NCBI RefSeq assembly: GCF_900107265.1
Contig: NZ_FNPJ01000004.1
Span: 1-64,000, forward strand
From: Nitrosomonas sp. Nm33
GTDB lineage: Bacteria > Pseudomonadota > Gammaproteobacteria > Burkholderiales > Nitrosomonadaceae
Direction of reading: 5' to 3'
DNA: 64,000 nt
Part shown: piece by piece, positions 1 to 14,390 of the stretch
Numbering within the stretch: the first letter of the stretch is position 1
Layout of the letters: each line of letters opens with the position of its first letter
Translations under genes and position numbers: made by a program
Notes under the pieces: generated by a model
What the model was told of the DNA's origin: nothing
The model's database searches: none
What the model saw: the letters and a program-made list of their open reading frames with translations, nothing else

Positions 1-2
1 TG

Positions 3-179
3 CGCCCCAGGGAAGCCAGGAAATTTACATTGCTGCCCCGTCGCCGGGTAGTCGAGCGTACCTTCGGCTGGCTTAATCATTCGCGCCGACTTAGCAAAAG
101 CTACGAGTGCCTAACGCGTACAGATGAAACTTGGATTTACATCGCTATGACCCGTATTATGTCGAGGCGATTAACCTAG
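3..179 (+). mobile_element. IS5-superfamily transposase, C-terminal fragment (runs off window edge)
   Basis: An open frame enters from the left edge and ends at a TAG at 177-179. Its last 58 residues include [18 protein letters not shown] and a following SKSYECL segment. This is the C-terminal signature of IS5-superfamily DDE transposases (the E of the triad lies in VVERTFGWL), as in the IS427/IS1031 groups. The sequence just after the stop (about 185-202) reads like the terminal inverted repeat of such elements, which typically contain CTGTTTGGAAA on the other strand. The 5' part is outside the window, so it is unknown whether the element is intact. Confidence 0.8.
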
Positions 180-671
180 AGCAGGAGTTTCCAAACAGCT
201 TCTTAGTGGCTGTTATGAAGTATAGATTGATGATTGATTTAAGGATATTAGACGCTAGTTGCAGAGCTTTTCACCTTTAGGAATAAAACGTTCAAGCCCT
301 AATAATAATCTTTTTCAAAAGAAATAAGCACAGGATCTGAATTATACAATTCTTGATGTCAAATTTGACATCAAAAGTGTATTTTCAGTAATTTTGATAA
401 AACTTCTTTGTCCTACTCCGTAAGAGTAATACAAACTGCTTAGTCTGATTACCCGCGTTTAGCAATAATCAGATTAATAACAGTGTTAATCTTTACTTTC
501 ATAAATTACAGCTGATTGAGAGTATCAATGCCGCTTAATTAGCAAAGTATTGATTAAGCGCTAAAAGTTTTTGATATTTTATTTTGATGGAATGTCGCTT
601 AAACGAATCAAACAATTTATACAAAGCATGTATTAAATCGATAAGGAGCATTAATTATGAATGATACTTAA
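180..671. other. Intergenic region with IS end and a 22-bp palindrome
   Basis: AT-rich stretch between the transposase fragment and the 3' end of the rrn operon. It contains the probable right end of the IS (about 185-202) and a perfect 22-bp palindrome at 353-374 (half-site TTGATGTCAAA). I see no convincing coding region. Confidence 0.5.
353..374. repeat. Perfect 22-bp palindrome
   Basis: The half-site TTGATGTCAAA at 353-363 is followed directly by its exact reverse complement at 364-374. It could be an operator for a dimeric regulator or a cruciform. No gene starts close by, so no regulatory role can be assigned. Confidence 0.5.
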
Positions 672-698
672 TCATCTGATTATTTCCAGATCAGATGA
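672..698 (-). terminator. Hairpin downstream of 5S, possible rrn terminator
   Basis: TCATCTGAT (672-680) pairs with ATCAGATGA (690-698) around a 9-nt loop. It lies 18 bp past the 3' end of the 5S gene on the minus strand. The T-tract is weak, so termination is inferred from position and stem. Confidence 0.5.
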
Positions 699-715
699 CT
701 TATAAAAATGAGAGA

Positions 716-829
716 GCTTGGCGGTGACCTACTTTCACATGTGATAACACACTATCATCGGCGCAACTTCGTTTCACGGTTCTGTTCGGAATGGGAAGAG
801 GTGGTTCCAAAGCGCTATTGCCGCCAAGC
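716..829 (-). rRNA. rrf: 5S ribosomal RNA
   Basis: Minus strand reads TGCTTGGCGGC at the 5' end, with the conserved CCCATTCCGAACAG core in the middle and a 3' end complementary to the 5' end (GCCAAGC). Length about 114 nt is normal. It is the last gene of the 16S-Ile-Ala-23S-5S operon. The ends are estimated from the terminal helix. Confidence 0.95.
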
Positions 830-932
830 ATAACCTTTTATGTTTTAAAGTAGATTAAAACAAATAAACTTTTAATTAAATTTTTCTATCAAGAAATAAC
901 AATAAGAAACAATAACTTATTCTCAAAATTAT

Positions 933-3821
<2,889 letters not shown>

Positions 3822-4012
3822 CTATAATTTTGAGAACTTCTTTTTCTTGATACACAACTCCAGAATTTCAAGTATTATCCAATTCTTCCGATAATATCTT
3901 ATGCTTAAACAAATATTAATTTTATTAACCTAATTAATATTTAGATTTCAGCTTTTCTTAGTTCTGAATCTGTTTGATATACAATCTACTTTTAATCTAC
4001 TTCTTCTATTTT

Positions 4013-4022
4013 TTAAAGAGCA
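4013..4022 (-). promoter_or_regulatory. Spacer boxA antitermination signal
   Basis: Minus strand reads TGCTCTTTAA, the boxA consensus bound by NusB/S10, in the spacer between tRNA-Ala and 23S. A second boxA-like site lies in the leader before 16S. The pair fits the usual rRNA antitermination layout. Confidence 0.75.
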
Positions 4023-4111
4023 TAGTCAAAATAAACAATCAGATACGATACGAGCTTACCTCTAATGATTTTACGAGATTTCTCTCTTTTCATTAAAATT
4101 AAAACATAGTA

Positions 4112-4187
4112 TGGTGGAGGTGAACGGGATCGAACCGATGACCCCCTGCTTGCAAAGCAGGTGCTCTCCCAGCTGAGCTACACCCCC
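4112..4187 (-). tRNA. tRNA-Ala (TGC)
   Basis: 76-nt cloverleaf on the minus strand beginning GGGGGTGTAGCTCAGCTGGG and ending in an encoded CCA. The anticodon TGC sits in the loop CTTTGCAAG. It has D-loop AGCTCAG and T-arm GGTTCGATCCC. It sits in the 16S-23S spacer next to tRNA-Ile, the common proteobacterial arrangement. Confidence 0.97.
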
Positions 4188-4191
4188 TATT

Positions 4192-4268
<77 letters not shown>

Positions 4269-4368
4269 ATAAAGGATCCTATATTAGCACAACCTTTCGC
4301 ATCGTATCTTATTTGTTTTTTTAACTTTTTAAACAACCAATAAATTGTAGGCGCTTAGCAATATTTCA

Positions 4369-5908
<1,540 letters not shown>

Positions 5909-6046
5909 TAAATTTAATTCTATTTGCTCAGCTTTTAGTATATATTTAGCATTAACATACTAATCACCTTGTATACTCTTAGTTATTAATTTGTTAACCA
6001 AATCAATAATATTTACTAAGCGCCTACATTTATTGGCTGTTTATTT

Positions 6047-6055
6047 TTAAAGAGC
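6047..6055 (-). promoter_or_regulatory. Leader boxA-like antitermination signal
   Basis: Minus strand reads GCTCTTTAA between the rrn promoter and 16S, matching nine bases of the boxA consensus. Its position in the transcribed leader supports the assignment. Confidence 0.6.
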
Positions 6056-6100
6056 TTGTTGCTTTCGTTTTTTATTTCGTCTCAAGCAACAGAGAAACGA

Positions 6101-6128
6101 ATTATACAGACCCTAATTTTTTCGTCAA
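6101..6128 (-). promoter_or_regulatory. rrn promoter (sigma-70 type)
   Basis: Minus strand carries TTGACG (6123-6128), a 16-bp spacer and a perfect TATAAT (6101-6106), about 190 bp upstream of the 16S 5' end. A near-consensus -35 and -10 at this position are expected of an rRNA promoter. Confidence 0.75.
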
Positions 6129-6404
6129 GCTTTTGAATCATTTTTTTGCAAAAAGATTTTTCAATCAGCGAACATAACAAGCTTAAATTCATTATTTGTT
6201 TGCAAATTCAATGAATTATATGCCAATCAAAAAATTTACAGCTTATTGTTTCATCTTTACACCTTGTTACTACTTTGCAAAGATTAATTGAGTTCGCTAC
6301 CAGATAATGCGATACCCCCTGACACCCTGCATAAAATCAATCTATGTATAGCTTTTTGGTTAGTGCTATAAATTAGATTAGATAGCCGACTTTCTCTCCG
6401 AATG

Positions 6405-8414
6405 CTATTCCCCCTTAACTTCCAGAGTAATAATTAATTCTCGCTCAGTAACTGGCCAGATCAACTTTAATTTGACTGCCTGCATGATCTTTTCATAGCC
6501 TCCTTCCGATTGAGATACGGAAAAGTGAGGCTGCGCATATAATCTGATTGGAACAGACGTACTAATCAACAATGCACCTTGTAGAACAACATCTTCCATT
6601 GCAATGTTAGTTACATCAGCTAAATCCAGAACTCGTCCAAAACCGCCCAACACCGTCGATTCATCTTTAACATAACATCCACCTGAGCCATCGCAACTGG
6701 GCATAGCTAAATTGATCTCGGTTTCCATATGACCCGCCAAATTCCCAGACAAGTCATATGAAACTAAAATACGGTTGCCAGAAAGCTCTAATTCCTTAAC
6801 TACTTGACATTGATCAGTTTTGGACACGAAACGGATACGACACTCATCATGTGATTCGAGCTGATAAATCAGCGATACCCTGTTTAGGCTGTCATAAAAT
6901 AAGTTTTGCGCATGGATGTCAATCTCTAAGTCAGAAAGGGTAATTTGATCCTTGAAATTGATCCGATCATGCGCAGACACAATTCCTGCACTGTTATGTT
7001 TTGGTATTTCATGCGCATCTGGTTGTATTTTGCAGTAGTAATGCTCTATTTGGCGACGCAGCGTGTCACCAAAATTATGCTTAAGCAGATAGGCATCAAA
7101 TTCACATATGCTCGCACTTCCATCGAGTTTAGCTACAACCTGGAGCATTCCATTATGCAAATAAGCCTCTTCCACACCGTCCAGATCAGTGTCTTCGATA
7201 AAAAAAGCAGGGCGTGGCGCACAGGCATCCAGCAAAGCTTCCAATTCGACAATATTATTGTATATAGCTCGTCGTAGGTGAGGGAGATACAGACCACCAA
7301 ATAAGCCATGCCAATAAGCATCATTGGCCTGTGCTGCATACAGTTTTTGTCGCATCGCATTAGTAGACTGTGTTACTGGCAGCGCAGCAAAACGGGCAGA
7401 AAGGGATAGCATACGCTTGTGCATCCAGTTCGATTCGGGATAGCGAGTAAAAAAGTTTTTCCAGATACCCCCTCGTAGAAACGATTTATTATGTTCATAC
7501 CAGCCAGCTGCTTTTGCCTGGGATACCAGATCAGTATAAGCATTAGCTGGCCCAGCAGGGAGCGTCCACTCATTCATCTCAATGTAGGAGGTAGTCGGCA
7601 GATAAATTATTCCATGAGATTTTTCTAAAGCATGATAATCATGATAATGCCGAGGAAAAATTTTGGGAGAAGCAAGTACGCCCTGAATAAATTGCTCAAG
7701 CCAGCCATTCTCATATACCCACTGATAGGTCTCAGGCCAGATGCCAAATTTCTCGATGTCGTCAAAATAAACAGCGGCAATACCTTTGTTTGTCGTTGAG
7801 TTTTCAACCAGGGACTCGATATACGCCACCGCTTCATGCACTGGAGAAAAAGGTAGCTTATAGCGAAGTGTTTCAGAAATAGGAAAAAGATCCAGCACGC
7901 GACCGTCTTCTTCAGTGGTAAAAAAACCACTGAGCTCCGCTTTGGTTTTACCTGCGCAAATAAAATGATAATCATCTACGATTGCATAGCGAATACCACA
8001 GTCTACCAGCGCGGGCACTACTGTTGATTCCCATACTCGCTCGGTCAGCCAAGCACCCTGAGGACGCTGCCCGAATCTGTTCTCTAACTTCCTGGAAAAA
8101 GTCTCGATTTGCCCGATACGATCCCGATTGGGAATAACTGCTAATATTGGTTCAGTTTCTCCCGCACCGAAAAGCTCCACTTGTCCCCGCATGACCATAT
8201 CACGTAACAAAGCCATATCAGCGGGGTAATGCTCAAACAGGAAATCAAGTAACCATCCTGAAAAATGGAGAGCAAACTTAAAATCTGGATAGCGATACAA
8301 AACCTGTAAAAAAGGCCTATAGCAACGCACATGTGCATCGACCAAAACTTCAGAAAAATTACCAACCGGCTGATGCGCATGAACACCAAATAGTAAAGAT
8401 ATAGACTGAGACAT
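6405..8414 (-). CDS. GH57 alpha-amylase / 4-alpha-glucanotransferase
   Basis: About 669 residues, the size of the two-domain GH57 4-alpha-glucanotransferases (catalytic barrel plus C-terminal beta-sandwich domains). The GH57 regions are visible: HQP at about 14-16, GQVELFG near 78-84, WLTERVWE with the presumed nucleophile Glu near 125, and FDDIEKFG with the presumed acid Asp near 219. These positions agree closely with the Thermococcus enzyme. It probably rearranges or hydrolyses alpha-1,4-glucan in the cytoplasm, since no signal peptide is seen. The start is the ATG at 8414; an in-frame GTG precedes it directly and no strong ribosome-binding site separates them. It is part of a minus-strand glycogen cluster with the next GH57 gene and glgC. 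Exact reaction (amylase or transferase) is not decided by sequence. Confidence 0.85.
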   Translation of the reverse strand: MSQSISLLFGVHAHQPVGNFSEVLVDAHVRCYRPFLQVLYRYPDFKFALHFSGWLLDFLFEHYPADMALLRDMVMRGQVELFGAGETEPILAVIPNRDRIGQIETFSRKLENRFGQRPQGAWLTERVWESTVVPALVDCGIRYAIVDDYHFICAGKTKAELSGFFTTEEDGRVLDLFPISETLRYKLPFSPVHEAVAYIESLVENSTTNKGIAAVYFDDIEKFGIWPETYQWVYENGWLEQFIQGVLASPKIFPRHYHDYHALEKSHGIIYLPTTSYIEMNEWTLPAGPANAYTDLVSQAKAAGWYEHNKSFLRGGIWKNFFTRYPESNWMHKRMLSLSARFAALPVTQSTNAMRQKLYAAQANDAYWHGLFGGLYLPHLRRAIYNNIVELEALLDACAPRPAFFIEDTDLDGVEEAYLHNGMLQVVAKLDGSASICEFDAYLLKHNFGDTLRRQIEHYYCKIQPDAHEIPKHNSAGIVSAHDRINFKDQITLSDLEIDIHAQNLFYDSLNRVSLIYQLESHDECRIRFVSKTDQCQVVKELELSGNRILVSYDLSGNLAGHMETEINLAMPSCDGSGGCYVKDESTVLGGFGRVLDLADVTNIAMEDVVLQGALLISTSVPIRLYAQPHFSVSQSEGGYEKIMQAVKLKLIWPVTERELIITLEVKGE

Positions 8415-8531
8415 CACTAAATTTCACTCATTCTGTGCTAGGGATAATTTGAAGCTCCTAAACTATATATTTCTTATTTTTATTAAAATAATTTATATAT
8501 TTGGAGCCCATTCTTTTCAACTTAACTAGAC

Positions 8532-10238
8532 TTACGATGAACGCCGCATCGTTTCAATCACTCCAGTATATCGTCCACCACGGCTGATAGGCTCAAGCAC
8601 GATTGCGGGCACAGGCAGTTTCAGCAAACGATAGAGGTTGGCAAGATTTTTGCGAAACAGTTGATCAAAGCTAGCAACTGTCTGTGGAGAGTTATAATCA
8701 CCAAACCACCAGAACCAGTCCGAACTCTCACATGATGCAAGCTGTTGTTCTGCCAATAATTTCTCTTCATCCGTCAGACGCCCGCTCTTCATTACAAGAT
8801 CATAACTCTGTTTAGCCGCACACAATAGATCCCAGGCTAAATTTTTATCATGATCACCTATCCAAGTTGAAAAAGTGCCGTAAACCCAGCTTCCTGCTGC
8901 TAGCGCAGGTAAAATTTTGGTTTCAGCCTGCGTATAAGTTAAATTCACAATATAGTCACGATAAGTCGTTGTTTGAATGAACGAGTGATTTTCAAGTAAA
9001 TCGTAAAGATCAGTAAGAAAATAGTAACCATTATAAGGATAAGATTCCCAAGCATTTTCACCATCGAGAATGACACTTACAATTGGATACGTAACCGCTT
9101 GCACCTCCTGATGAATTTTTTCAAGCGTATGAACAAAATTCTCTGCTGCATCGCGTCCAAACCATTTTGAGTATTCGAATCCGATCATATCGGATAATTT
9201 GTCATCACGAAAAAAACAAAATATCCCTTTTTTTTCATCCGATACCCGGTAGGGACGGTAAAGATAGTTACCCCGATCTGGTAAAGATTGATCCGGATAC
9301 GATTTATGCAAGCTGTTAACCAATACACCCTCACCACTGGCGCTCCACTGGCAGTCCAATTCCATGAAGATATCCAGCAGAGCTTTTGACATGGCCCCCT
9401 CAGCAGGCCAGATACCCGCAGGCTGCATATGGAAGCGCCGCTTGTGACTATTGATGGCTGTTTTTACATGAAACGTAACGCGTTCACGCCCCCCTGGATA
9501 GATTGCATTCGAAGGTAAAGTAGCATCAGGAAGACTATCACGAGCTGACGAGAAATCAATCAGTAAGGGGGCCAGCGGATGAAAATGAGGCGTAGTTGAT
9601 AATTCGATTTGACCCTTGGCAGCAAGTTCACGGTAACGTGGAATCAATTCCTGGATAAGTTTTCCAATAAGATTGAATAATTGCAATCTATCTGCATAGC
9701 TGAAATTTTTACCTTGCGTCATGAGCTTTACCACGATCTCATGACTTCGCCGCACACTTTCCCCCATCCATGCAAGGTGGTACCACGTTAACAAATCAGC
9801 CAGGTACTGACCGGAAACATAGATTAAATCCTTATCCCCGTGCCCTTTCAACATATCGTACAAATCACGCAAATGTTGATAGGGTGGGTAAGGTTTCAAC
9901 ATGGTGGCATGATTGCTCTGAAAGCAGCTATTCAATATAGCCAAGCGTTCATTTACCGTGATCCTATTCAGATCAGGAATAGCAAGTAAGCGCAATAATG
10001 GATCCCGTATTTTTTTCTGTGTAAACTGCTGAGCATAATCTTCAATTTGATCCAGCAATATTGGCACAAAATTGACGATCGCTTTGACACGAGGATGTTG
10101 TTCGAGATGATGCGCCATGTCAGTGTAATCTTTGATTGCATGCAGATATACCCACGGCAGCACAAATTCACCTGTTTCATGGTCCCGATAATCGGGTTGG
10201 TGCATGTGCCATAGTAAAACGAGATTCAGTGGTTTCAT
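8532..10238 (-). CDS. GH57 family glycoside hydrolase, glycogen-associated
   Basis: 568-residue protein of a GH57 branch commonly found beside glycogen genes. It starts with LLWHMHQPDYRD (HQP motif at 13-15). It has IWPAEGAMS with the likely nucleophile Glu280, and LDGENAWESY with the likely acid Asp392 and Glu394. It has no signal peptide, so it should act on intracellular alpha-glucan. It lies between the other GH57 gene and glgC, all on the minus strand, with gaps of 117 and 160 bp. It is clearly not a duplicate of the first GH57: length, N-terminus and catalytic motifs differ. The precise activity (debranching, branching or amylase) is open. Confidence 0.85.
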   Translation of the reverse strand: MKPLNLVLLWHMHQPDYRDHETGEFVLPWVYLHAIKDYTDMAHHLEQHPRVKAIVNFVPILLDQIEDYAQQFTQKKIRDPLLRLLAIPDLNRITVNERLAILNSCFQSNHATMLKPYPPYQHLRDLYDMLKGHGDKDLIYVSGQYLADLLTWYHLAWMGESVRRSHEIVVKLMTQGKNFSYADRLQLFNLIGKLIQELIPRYRELAAKGQIELSTTPHFHPLAPLLIDFSSARDSLPDATLPSNAIYPGGRERVTFHVKTAINSHKRRFHMQPAGIWPAEGAMSKALLDIFMELDCQWSASGEGVLVNSLHKSYPDQSLPDRGNYLYRPYRVSDEKKGIFCFFRDDKLSDMIGFEYSKWFGRDAAENFVHTLEKIHQEVQAVTYPIVSVILDGENAWESYPYNGYYFLTDLYDLLENHSFIQTTTYRDYIVNLTYTQAETKILPALAAGSWVYGTFSTWIGDHDKNLAWDLLCAAKQSYDLVMKSGRLTDEEKLLAEQQLASCESSDWFWWFGDYNSPQTVASFDQLFRKNLANLYRLLKLPVPAIVLEPISRGGRYTGVIETMRRSS

Positions 10239-10398
10239 GACCTAAAAGCAGATTGTCTAATTACTTAAAAGAAATCTAAATACATGAGTAAGGGCAATAT
10301 ATTGGCACATTCCATAGTATACAATGCCTATTCTGCTACCATGATAATGAGCTCAGGCTTGCATTACCTTCTACTACCCCCCTCTTTTTAGATTTTCT

Positions 10399-11643
10399 TT
10401 AACGAATATAGTGTATGCTTTGACCTAGCATTTCCGGCGTAATGAGTGTTATCCCCTTTTTTGTTACATAGAATCGCTTACTATCTTCTTCTGGATCGAA
10501 TCCAACTTTCAATCCTTCGGGTATGACGCAGTTTTTTTCAACGACTACTCGCTTCAAATGTACGTGCCGACCTATGTCTACATTGGGGAGCACGACCGAG
10601 TCCTCGACGACCCCATAACTGCGAACTTGAACATTGGAAAATAATAATGAGCGACGAATAGTTGCACCACTAATAATACAACCTCCTGAAACCATAGAGT
10701 CAAGTGCATGCCCTCGTCGATCCTCATCATCAAAAACAAATTTAGCAGGCGGCAATTGTTCTTGGTAGGTCCAGATCGGCCAGTCTTCATCATATAGATT
10801 CAGATCAGGCGTTACTGTCGTAAGATCAATATTGGCTTCCCAGTATGCATCCACTGTTCCCACGTCGCGCCAGTAAGGAACACCTGCAGCCATATTGACA
10901 CAACTGCTCTGGAAGCTATGCGCATAAACACGATGATTGCTGACCAGGTATGGAATTAAATTTTTACCAAAATCGTGCGAGGATTGACTATCATCGTGAT
11001 CGCGAATCAATTGCTCAAACAGAAATGAAGCATTAAAGAGGTAAATACCCATACTAACCAATGCACGATCTGGCTGTCCTGGCATGGGTGCGGGATTGTC
11101 TGGTTTCTCAGTAAAATTAGTAACATGCCATTTATCGTTTACAGCCATAACCCCAAAAGCAGAGGCTTCTTCCAGCGGCACTTCCAAGCAAGCAACAGTA
11201 ATGTCCGCTCCTCTTTCTACATGCTCGGCAAGCATTCTACTGTAATCCATTTTATAAACATGATCGCCACCTAATATCAGAACATAATTAGGATCATGAT
11301 AACGCAAGATATCAAGATTCTGAAAAACAGCATCTGCGGTACCTTGATACCAGGTTTCTTCAGTTCGCTGCTGCGCTGGAAAAAGCTCAACATATTCTTT
11401 GAATCGCCCATCAAGAAAACTCCAGCCGCGCTGGATATGGCGAATCAGACTCTGCGCTTTGTATTGAGTAAGAACTCCAATACGCCGCACACCCGAATTG
11501 ACACAATTGGACAGTGGGAAATCTATAATGCGGAATTTACCGCCAAACGGAACCGCTGGTTTAGCACGCCAGTCTGTTAGATGATGCAAACGGCTGCCAC
11601 GTCCGCCTGCCAGTATTAATGCAAGCGCATTATGTGTAAGCAT
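10399..11643 (-). CDS. glgC: Glucose-1-phosphate adenylyltransferase
   Basis: 414 residues, normal for bacterial GlgC. It makes ADP-glucose from ATP and glucose-1-phosphate, the committed step of glycogen synthesis. The N-terminal nucleotide-binding motif [13 protein letters not shown] (about 11-23) is followed by [15 protein letters not shown]. The central motifs [12 protein letters not shown] and FTEKPDNP are present, and a C-terminal left-handed beta-helix follows (repeats such as [18 protein letters not shown]). The start has a GGGAG ribosome-binding site. It is divergent from glgB across about 258 bp. No glycogen synthase (glgA) occurs in the window. Confidence 0.96.
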   Translation of the reverse strand: MLTHNALALILAGGRGSRLHHLTDWRAKPAVPFGGKFRIIDFPLSNCVNSGVRRIGVLTQYKAQSLIRHIQRGWSFLDGRFKEYVELFPAQQRTEETWYQGTADAVFQNLDILRYHDPNYVLILGGDHVYKMDYSRMLAEHVERGADITVACLEVPLEEASAFGVMAVNDKWHVTNFTEKPDNPAPMPGQPDRALVSMGIYLFNASFLFEQLIRDHDDSQSSHDFGKNLIPYLVSNHRVYAHSFQSSCVNMAAGVPYWRDVGTVDAYWEANIDLTTVTPDLNLYDEDWPIWTYQEQLPPAKFVFDDEDRRGHALDSMVSGGCIISGATIRRSLLFSNVQVRSYGVVEDSVVLPNVDIGRHVHLKRVVVEKNCVIPEGLKVGFDPEEDSKRFYVTKKGITLITPEMLGQSIHYIR

Positions 11644-11901
11644 TCAATATCTCCCGATCTGAGAAGATCCATCTACTTGACAAGGGTAACCAATACATCA
11701 ATCGCAACGCGGGCAACCCACCATAGAAAATAAAATAATCTAGTAAATGTTACATATTTACCACGATCAAGCTTCGCTACTTTAAAATATGAGCTGTAAT
11801 ATGTAATCTATTGTATTTATACGATCTCATCTTACTGGATCTTAATTGTCATTTCCAGACATAACGGCCTCTTGTTCTCTTGTTAGTTACGATTTAAGCC
11901 T
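11644..11901. promoter_or_regulatory. Divergent glgC/glgB intergenic region
   Basis: 258 AT-rich bases between the divergent starts of glgC and glgB. Promoters for both directions must lie here, but I could not single out a convincing -35/-10 pair or an operator. Confidence 0.4.
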
Positions 11902-14106
11902 ATGAAATCTGAACTTGTACATATAAATACCGATTCATTGCGAGAAGCATTGCTGGCCGCACGATTACATAATCCATTTGATTATCTGGGCCTGCATAAG
12001 GAGCAGGATGATGAGTTGGTAGCAAGAGTATTTCAGCCTTATGCTGCCAATGCATGGATCCAGACAGCCAATGGTTTTGAGTCAATGAGGCGGATACAGG
12101 ATGACGGTATCTTTGAATGGCGTGGCAAAACACTTCCGGTACGCCCCTATCTCCTGCGGATCGAAGAAAATACTCCAATGGGAGCTGTGCGTGAATTATA
12201 TGATGCCTATGCTTTTCCTTTGCAAATTTCCGATCATGATTTGTATTTATTCAATGAAGGCAATCTGCACCAGGCTTATCGAACCTTGGGTGCACATCCA
12301 GTAGCCATTGATGGAATTGCTGGTATCCGCTTTGCAGTCTGGGCACCCAATGCTGAACGGGTCAGCATAGTGGGTGATTTTAATCGTTGGGATGGGCGAA
12401 TACATCCGATGGCTGTTCATCCTCATAGTGGCGTATGGGAACTATTTATTCCTGGCTTACCGAGTGGCACCCTTTACAAATATGAGATTCGCAATCGTGA
12501 TACTGGCGAGATCCTGATTAAGACAGATCCTTACGCAAATTACCATGAGTTGCGCCCCAGCAATGCAGCCCGTACTCCACTGGCAGAAAATTTTGTTTGG
12601 CAGGATGCAGACTGGCTGCAAAAACGTGCTAACTGGGACTGGCTACATGCGCCGCTGAATATCTATGAAATCCATGCAGGTTCATGGAAGCGGCATCCAG
12701 ATGGACGTTTCTATACCTATCGTGAGCTTGCCCAGCACTTGATCCCCTATCTACTCGAAATGGGTTATTCACATGTTGAATTATTGCCGATATCAGAGCA
12801 CCCACTCGATGAATCCTGGGGCTATCAGACAACAGGTTATTTCGCAGTAACAAGTCGTTATGGTTTACCAGAAGATTTTAAATTTTTTGTCAACGCTTGT
12901 CATCAAGCAAACATCGGAATTATCCTGGACTGGGTGCCAGCCCATTTCCCACAGGATACCTTTTCCTTAGCCCGCTTCGACGGCACTGCCCTGTACGAAC
13001 ATGAAGATCCTCGTCTGGGATTTCATCAAGACTGGGGAACATTTATCTTCAATTACGGGCGCAATGAAGTGAAATCATTTTTACTATCGAGCGCACATTA
13101 TTGGTTAAATGTATTCCATCTCGATGGATTACGCGTTGATGCGGTAGCTTCAATGCTCTACCTCGACTACTCACGCAAAGCAGGAGAATGGTTACCCAAT
13201 AAATACGGTGGCCGGGAAAATCTCGATGCGATAGATTTCCTGCGCGAGTTAAATATCATGGTACATGAAGAGTTTCCCGGTGCAATCACTTTAGCGGAAG
13301 AATCTACCGCCTGGCCAGCAGTATCACGCCCCACTTACGTAGGCGGATTAGGGTTTTCCATGAAATGGAACATGGGCTGGATGAATGACACGCTCACTTA
13401 TATGAAATTTGATCCTATCCACCGTCGCTATCACCACAATGAGCTGACTTTCAATCAACTATACGCCTACACCGAAAATTTTGTATTGCCATTATCACAC
13501 GATGAAGTGGTGCATGGCAAAGGCTCCTTGTTAGCCAAAATGCCGGGAGATGCCTGGCAGAAATTTGCCAACTTGCGTTTGTTGTTTACCTACCAACTGA
13601 CTTGTCCTGGCAAAAAGCTTAATTTCATGGGGAACGAGTTTGCTCATGGATCTGAATGGCAAGTTAGTAAAGGGCTTGACTGGAATTTGCTAGAACATGA
13701 GTTTCATCGTGGCGTAAAGATGGCTTTGCATGACCTGAACCATCTTTATATGAATACACCCGCATTGCATCAGCTTGATTTTTTCGCGGAAGGGTTTAGC
13801 TGGATTGATTGTCATGATGCAGATCAATCTGTAATTAGCTATCTGCGCCGCGCGCAGGATGGTTCGTTTAGGCTGATCGTATTAAATTTTACGCCAGTGC
13901 CGCGCGTGAAATACCGTATTGGTGTTCCTTTTAGCGGCTCCTACCAAGAAATATTTAATAGTGACTCTATTTATTATGGCGGCAGTAATATAGGAAATGC
14001 TGGCTGGATTATCACGACTGGAGAATCCTGGTTGGACTTTGCAGATTCCCTCATGATCACTCTGCCACCATTAGCCGGGATTATCTTGGCGCCGAGTAAT
14101 GCTTAA
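11902..14106 (+). CDS. glgB: 1,4-alpha-glucan branching enzyme
   Basis: 734 residues, GH13 family, making alpha-1,6 branches in glycogen. It has an N-terminal early-set domain, then a CBM48-like module (FAVWAPNAERVSIVGDFNRWDGR, about 148-170), then the catalytic barrel. Conserved regions seen are DWVPAHFP, GLRVDAVASMLY with nucleophile Asp413, LAEEST with acid Glu466, and LSHDEVVHGKGS with the third carboxylate near 534. The Asp-Glu spacing of 53 is the same as in E. coli GlgB. It is transcribed away from glgC. Upstream ribosome binding is weak. A MITE sits just downstream. Confidence 0.96.
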   Translation: MKSELVHINTDSLREALLAARLHNPFDYLGLHKEQDDELVARVFQPYAANAWIQTANGFESMRRIQDDGIFEWRGKTLPVRPYLLRIEENTPMGAVRELYDAYAFPLQISDHDLYLFNEGNLHQAYRTLGAHPVAIDGIAGIRFAVWAPNAERVSIVGDFNRWDGRIHPMAVHPHSGVWELFIPGLPSGTLYKYEIRNRDTGEILIKTDPYANYHELRPSNAARTPLAENFVWQDADWLQKRANWDWLHAPLNIYEIHAGSWKRHPDGRFYTYRELAQHLIPYLLEMGYSHVELLPISEHPLDESWGYQTTGYFAVTSRYGLPEDFKFFVNACHQANIGIILDWVPAHFPQDTFSLARFDGTALYEHEDPRLGFHQDWGTFIFNYGRNEVKSFLLSSAHYWLNVFHLDGLRVDAVASMLYLDYSRKAGEWLPNKYGGRENLDAIDFLRELNIMVHEEFPGAITLAEESTAWPAVSRPTYVGGLGFSMKWNMGWMNDTLTYMKFDPIHRRYHHNELTFNQLYAYTENFVLPLSHDEVVHGKGSLLAKMPGDAWQKFANLRLLFTYQLTCPGKKLNFMGNEFAHGSEWQVSKGLDWNLLEHEFHRGVKMALHDLNHLYMNTPALHQLDFFAEGFSWIDCHDADQSVISYLRRAQDGSFRLIVLNFTPVPRVKYRIGVPFSGSYQEIFNSDSIYYGGSNIGNAGWIITTGESWLDFADSLMITLPPLAGIILAPSNA

Positions 14107-14390
14107 ACAGCCTTGCACCTCCCAATCTGTCGATTTAGAGTAGCAGCGATCTACATCCACAACAGCACCACGAACAAATAGGATTTGTTTAGGGTTAATT
14201 TGCATTATCTACAGAAACAAAAATTGCGCTTAGCAGGCTATTGAAAAACGTATTCGAGACAGTCGATGATAGGCAAAAACAGGCAAAAAAAAGCGGAGTT
14301 TATACCTGATAAATGAGCATTTTGAACCTGTTTTTAACACCGCAGCGGCAACGTAGATAGTTTTTCAACAACCTGTTAGAACACTTGACT
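14107..14390. other. Intergenic region carrying a MITE
   Basis: 284 bp between the convergent ends of glgB and the amidotransferase gene. Half of it is the MITE at 14234-14375. No other feature is seen. Confidence 0.6.
14234..14375. mobile_element. IS5-group MITE with TTAG target duplication
   Basis: 142-bp element bounded by inverted repeats: CAGGCTATTGAAAAAC at 14234-14249 and, on the other strand, CAGGTTGTTGAAAAAC at 14375-14360 (14 of 16 match). It is flanked on both sides by TTAG (14230-14233 and 14376-14379). A 4-bp YTAR target is what IS5-group transposases duplicate. The interior has no coding capacity. It is probably mobilised in trans. Confidence 0.75.

Larger units (their letters stand above)
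5909..6404 (-). promoter_or_regulatory. rrn leader and upstream region
   Basis: About 500 bp without a gene between 16S and the first GH57 gene. It holds the rrn leader with a boxA-like site (minus-strand GCTCTTTAA at 6047-6055) and the rrn promoter (6101-6128). The rest, up to the 3' end of the convergently reachable glycogen cluster, is AT-rich with no coding signal. Confidence 0.6.
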
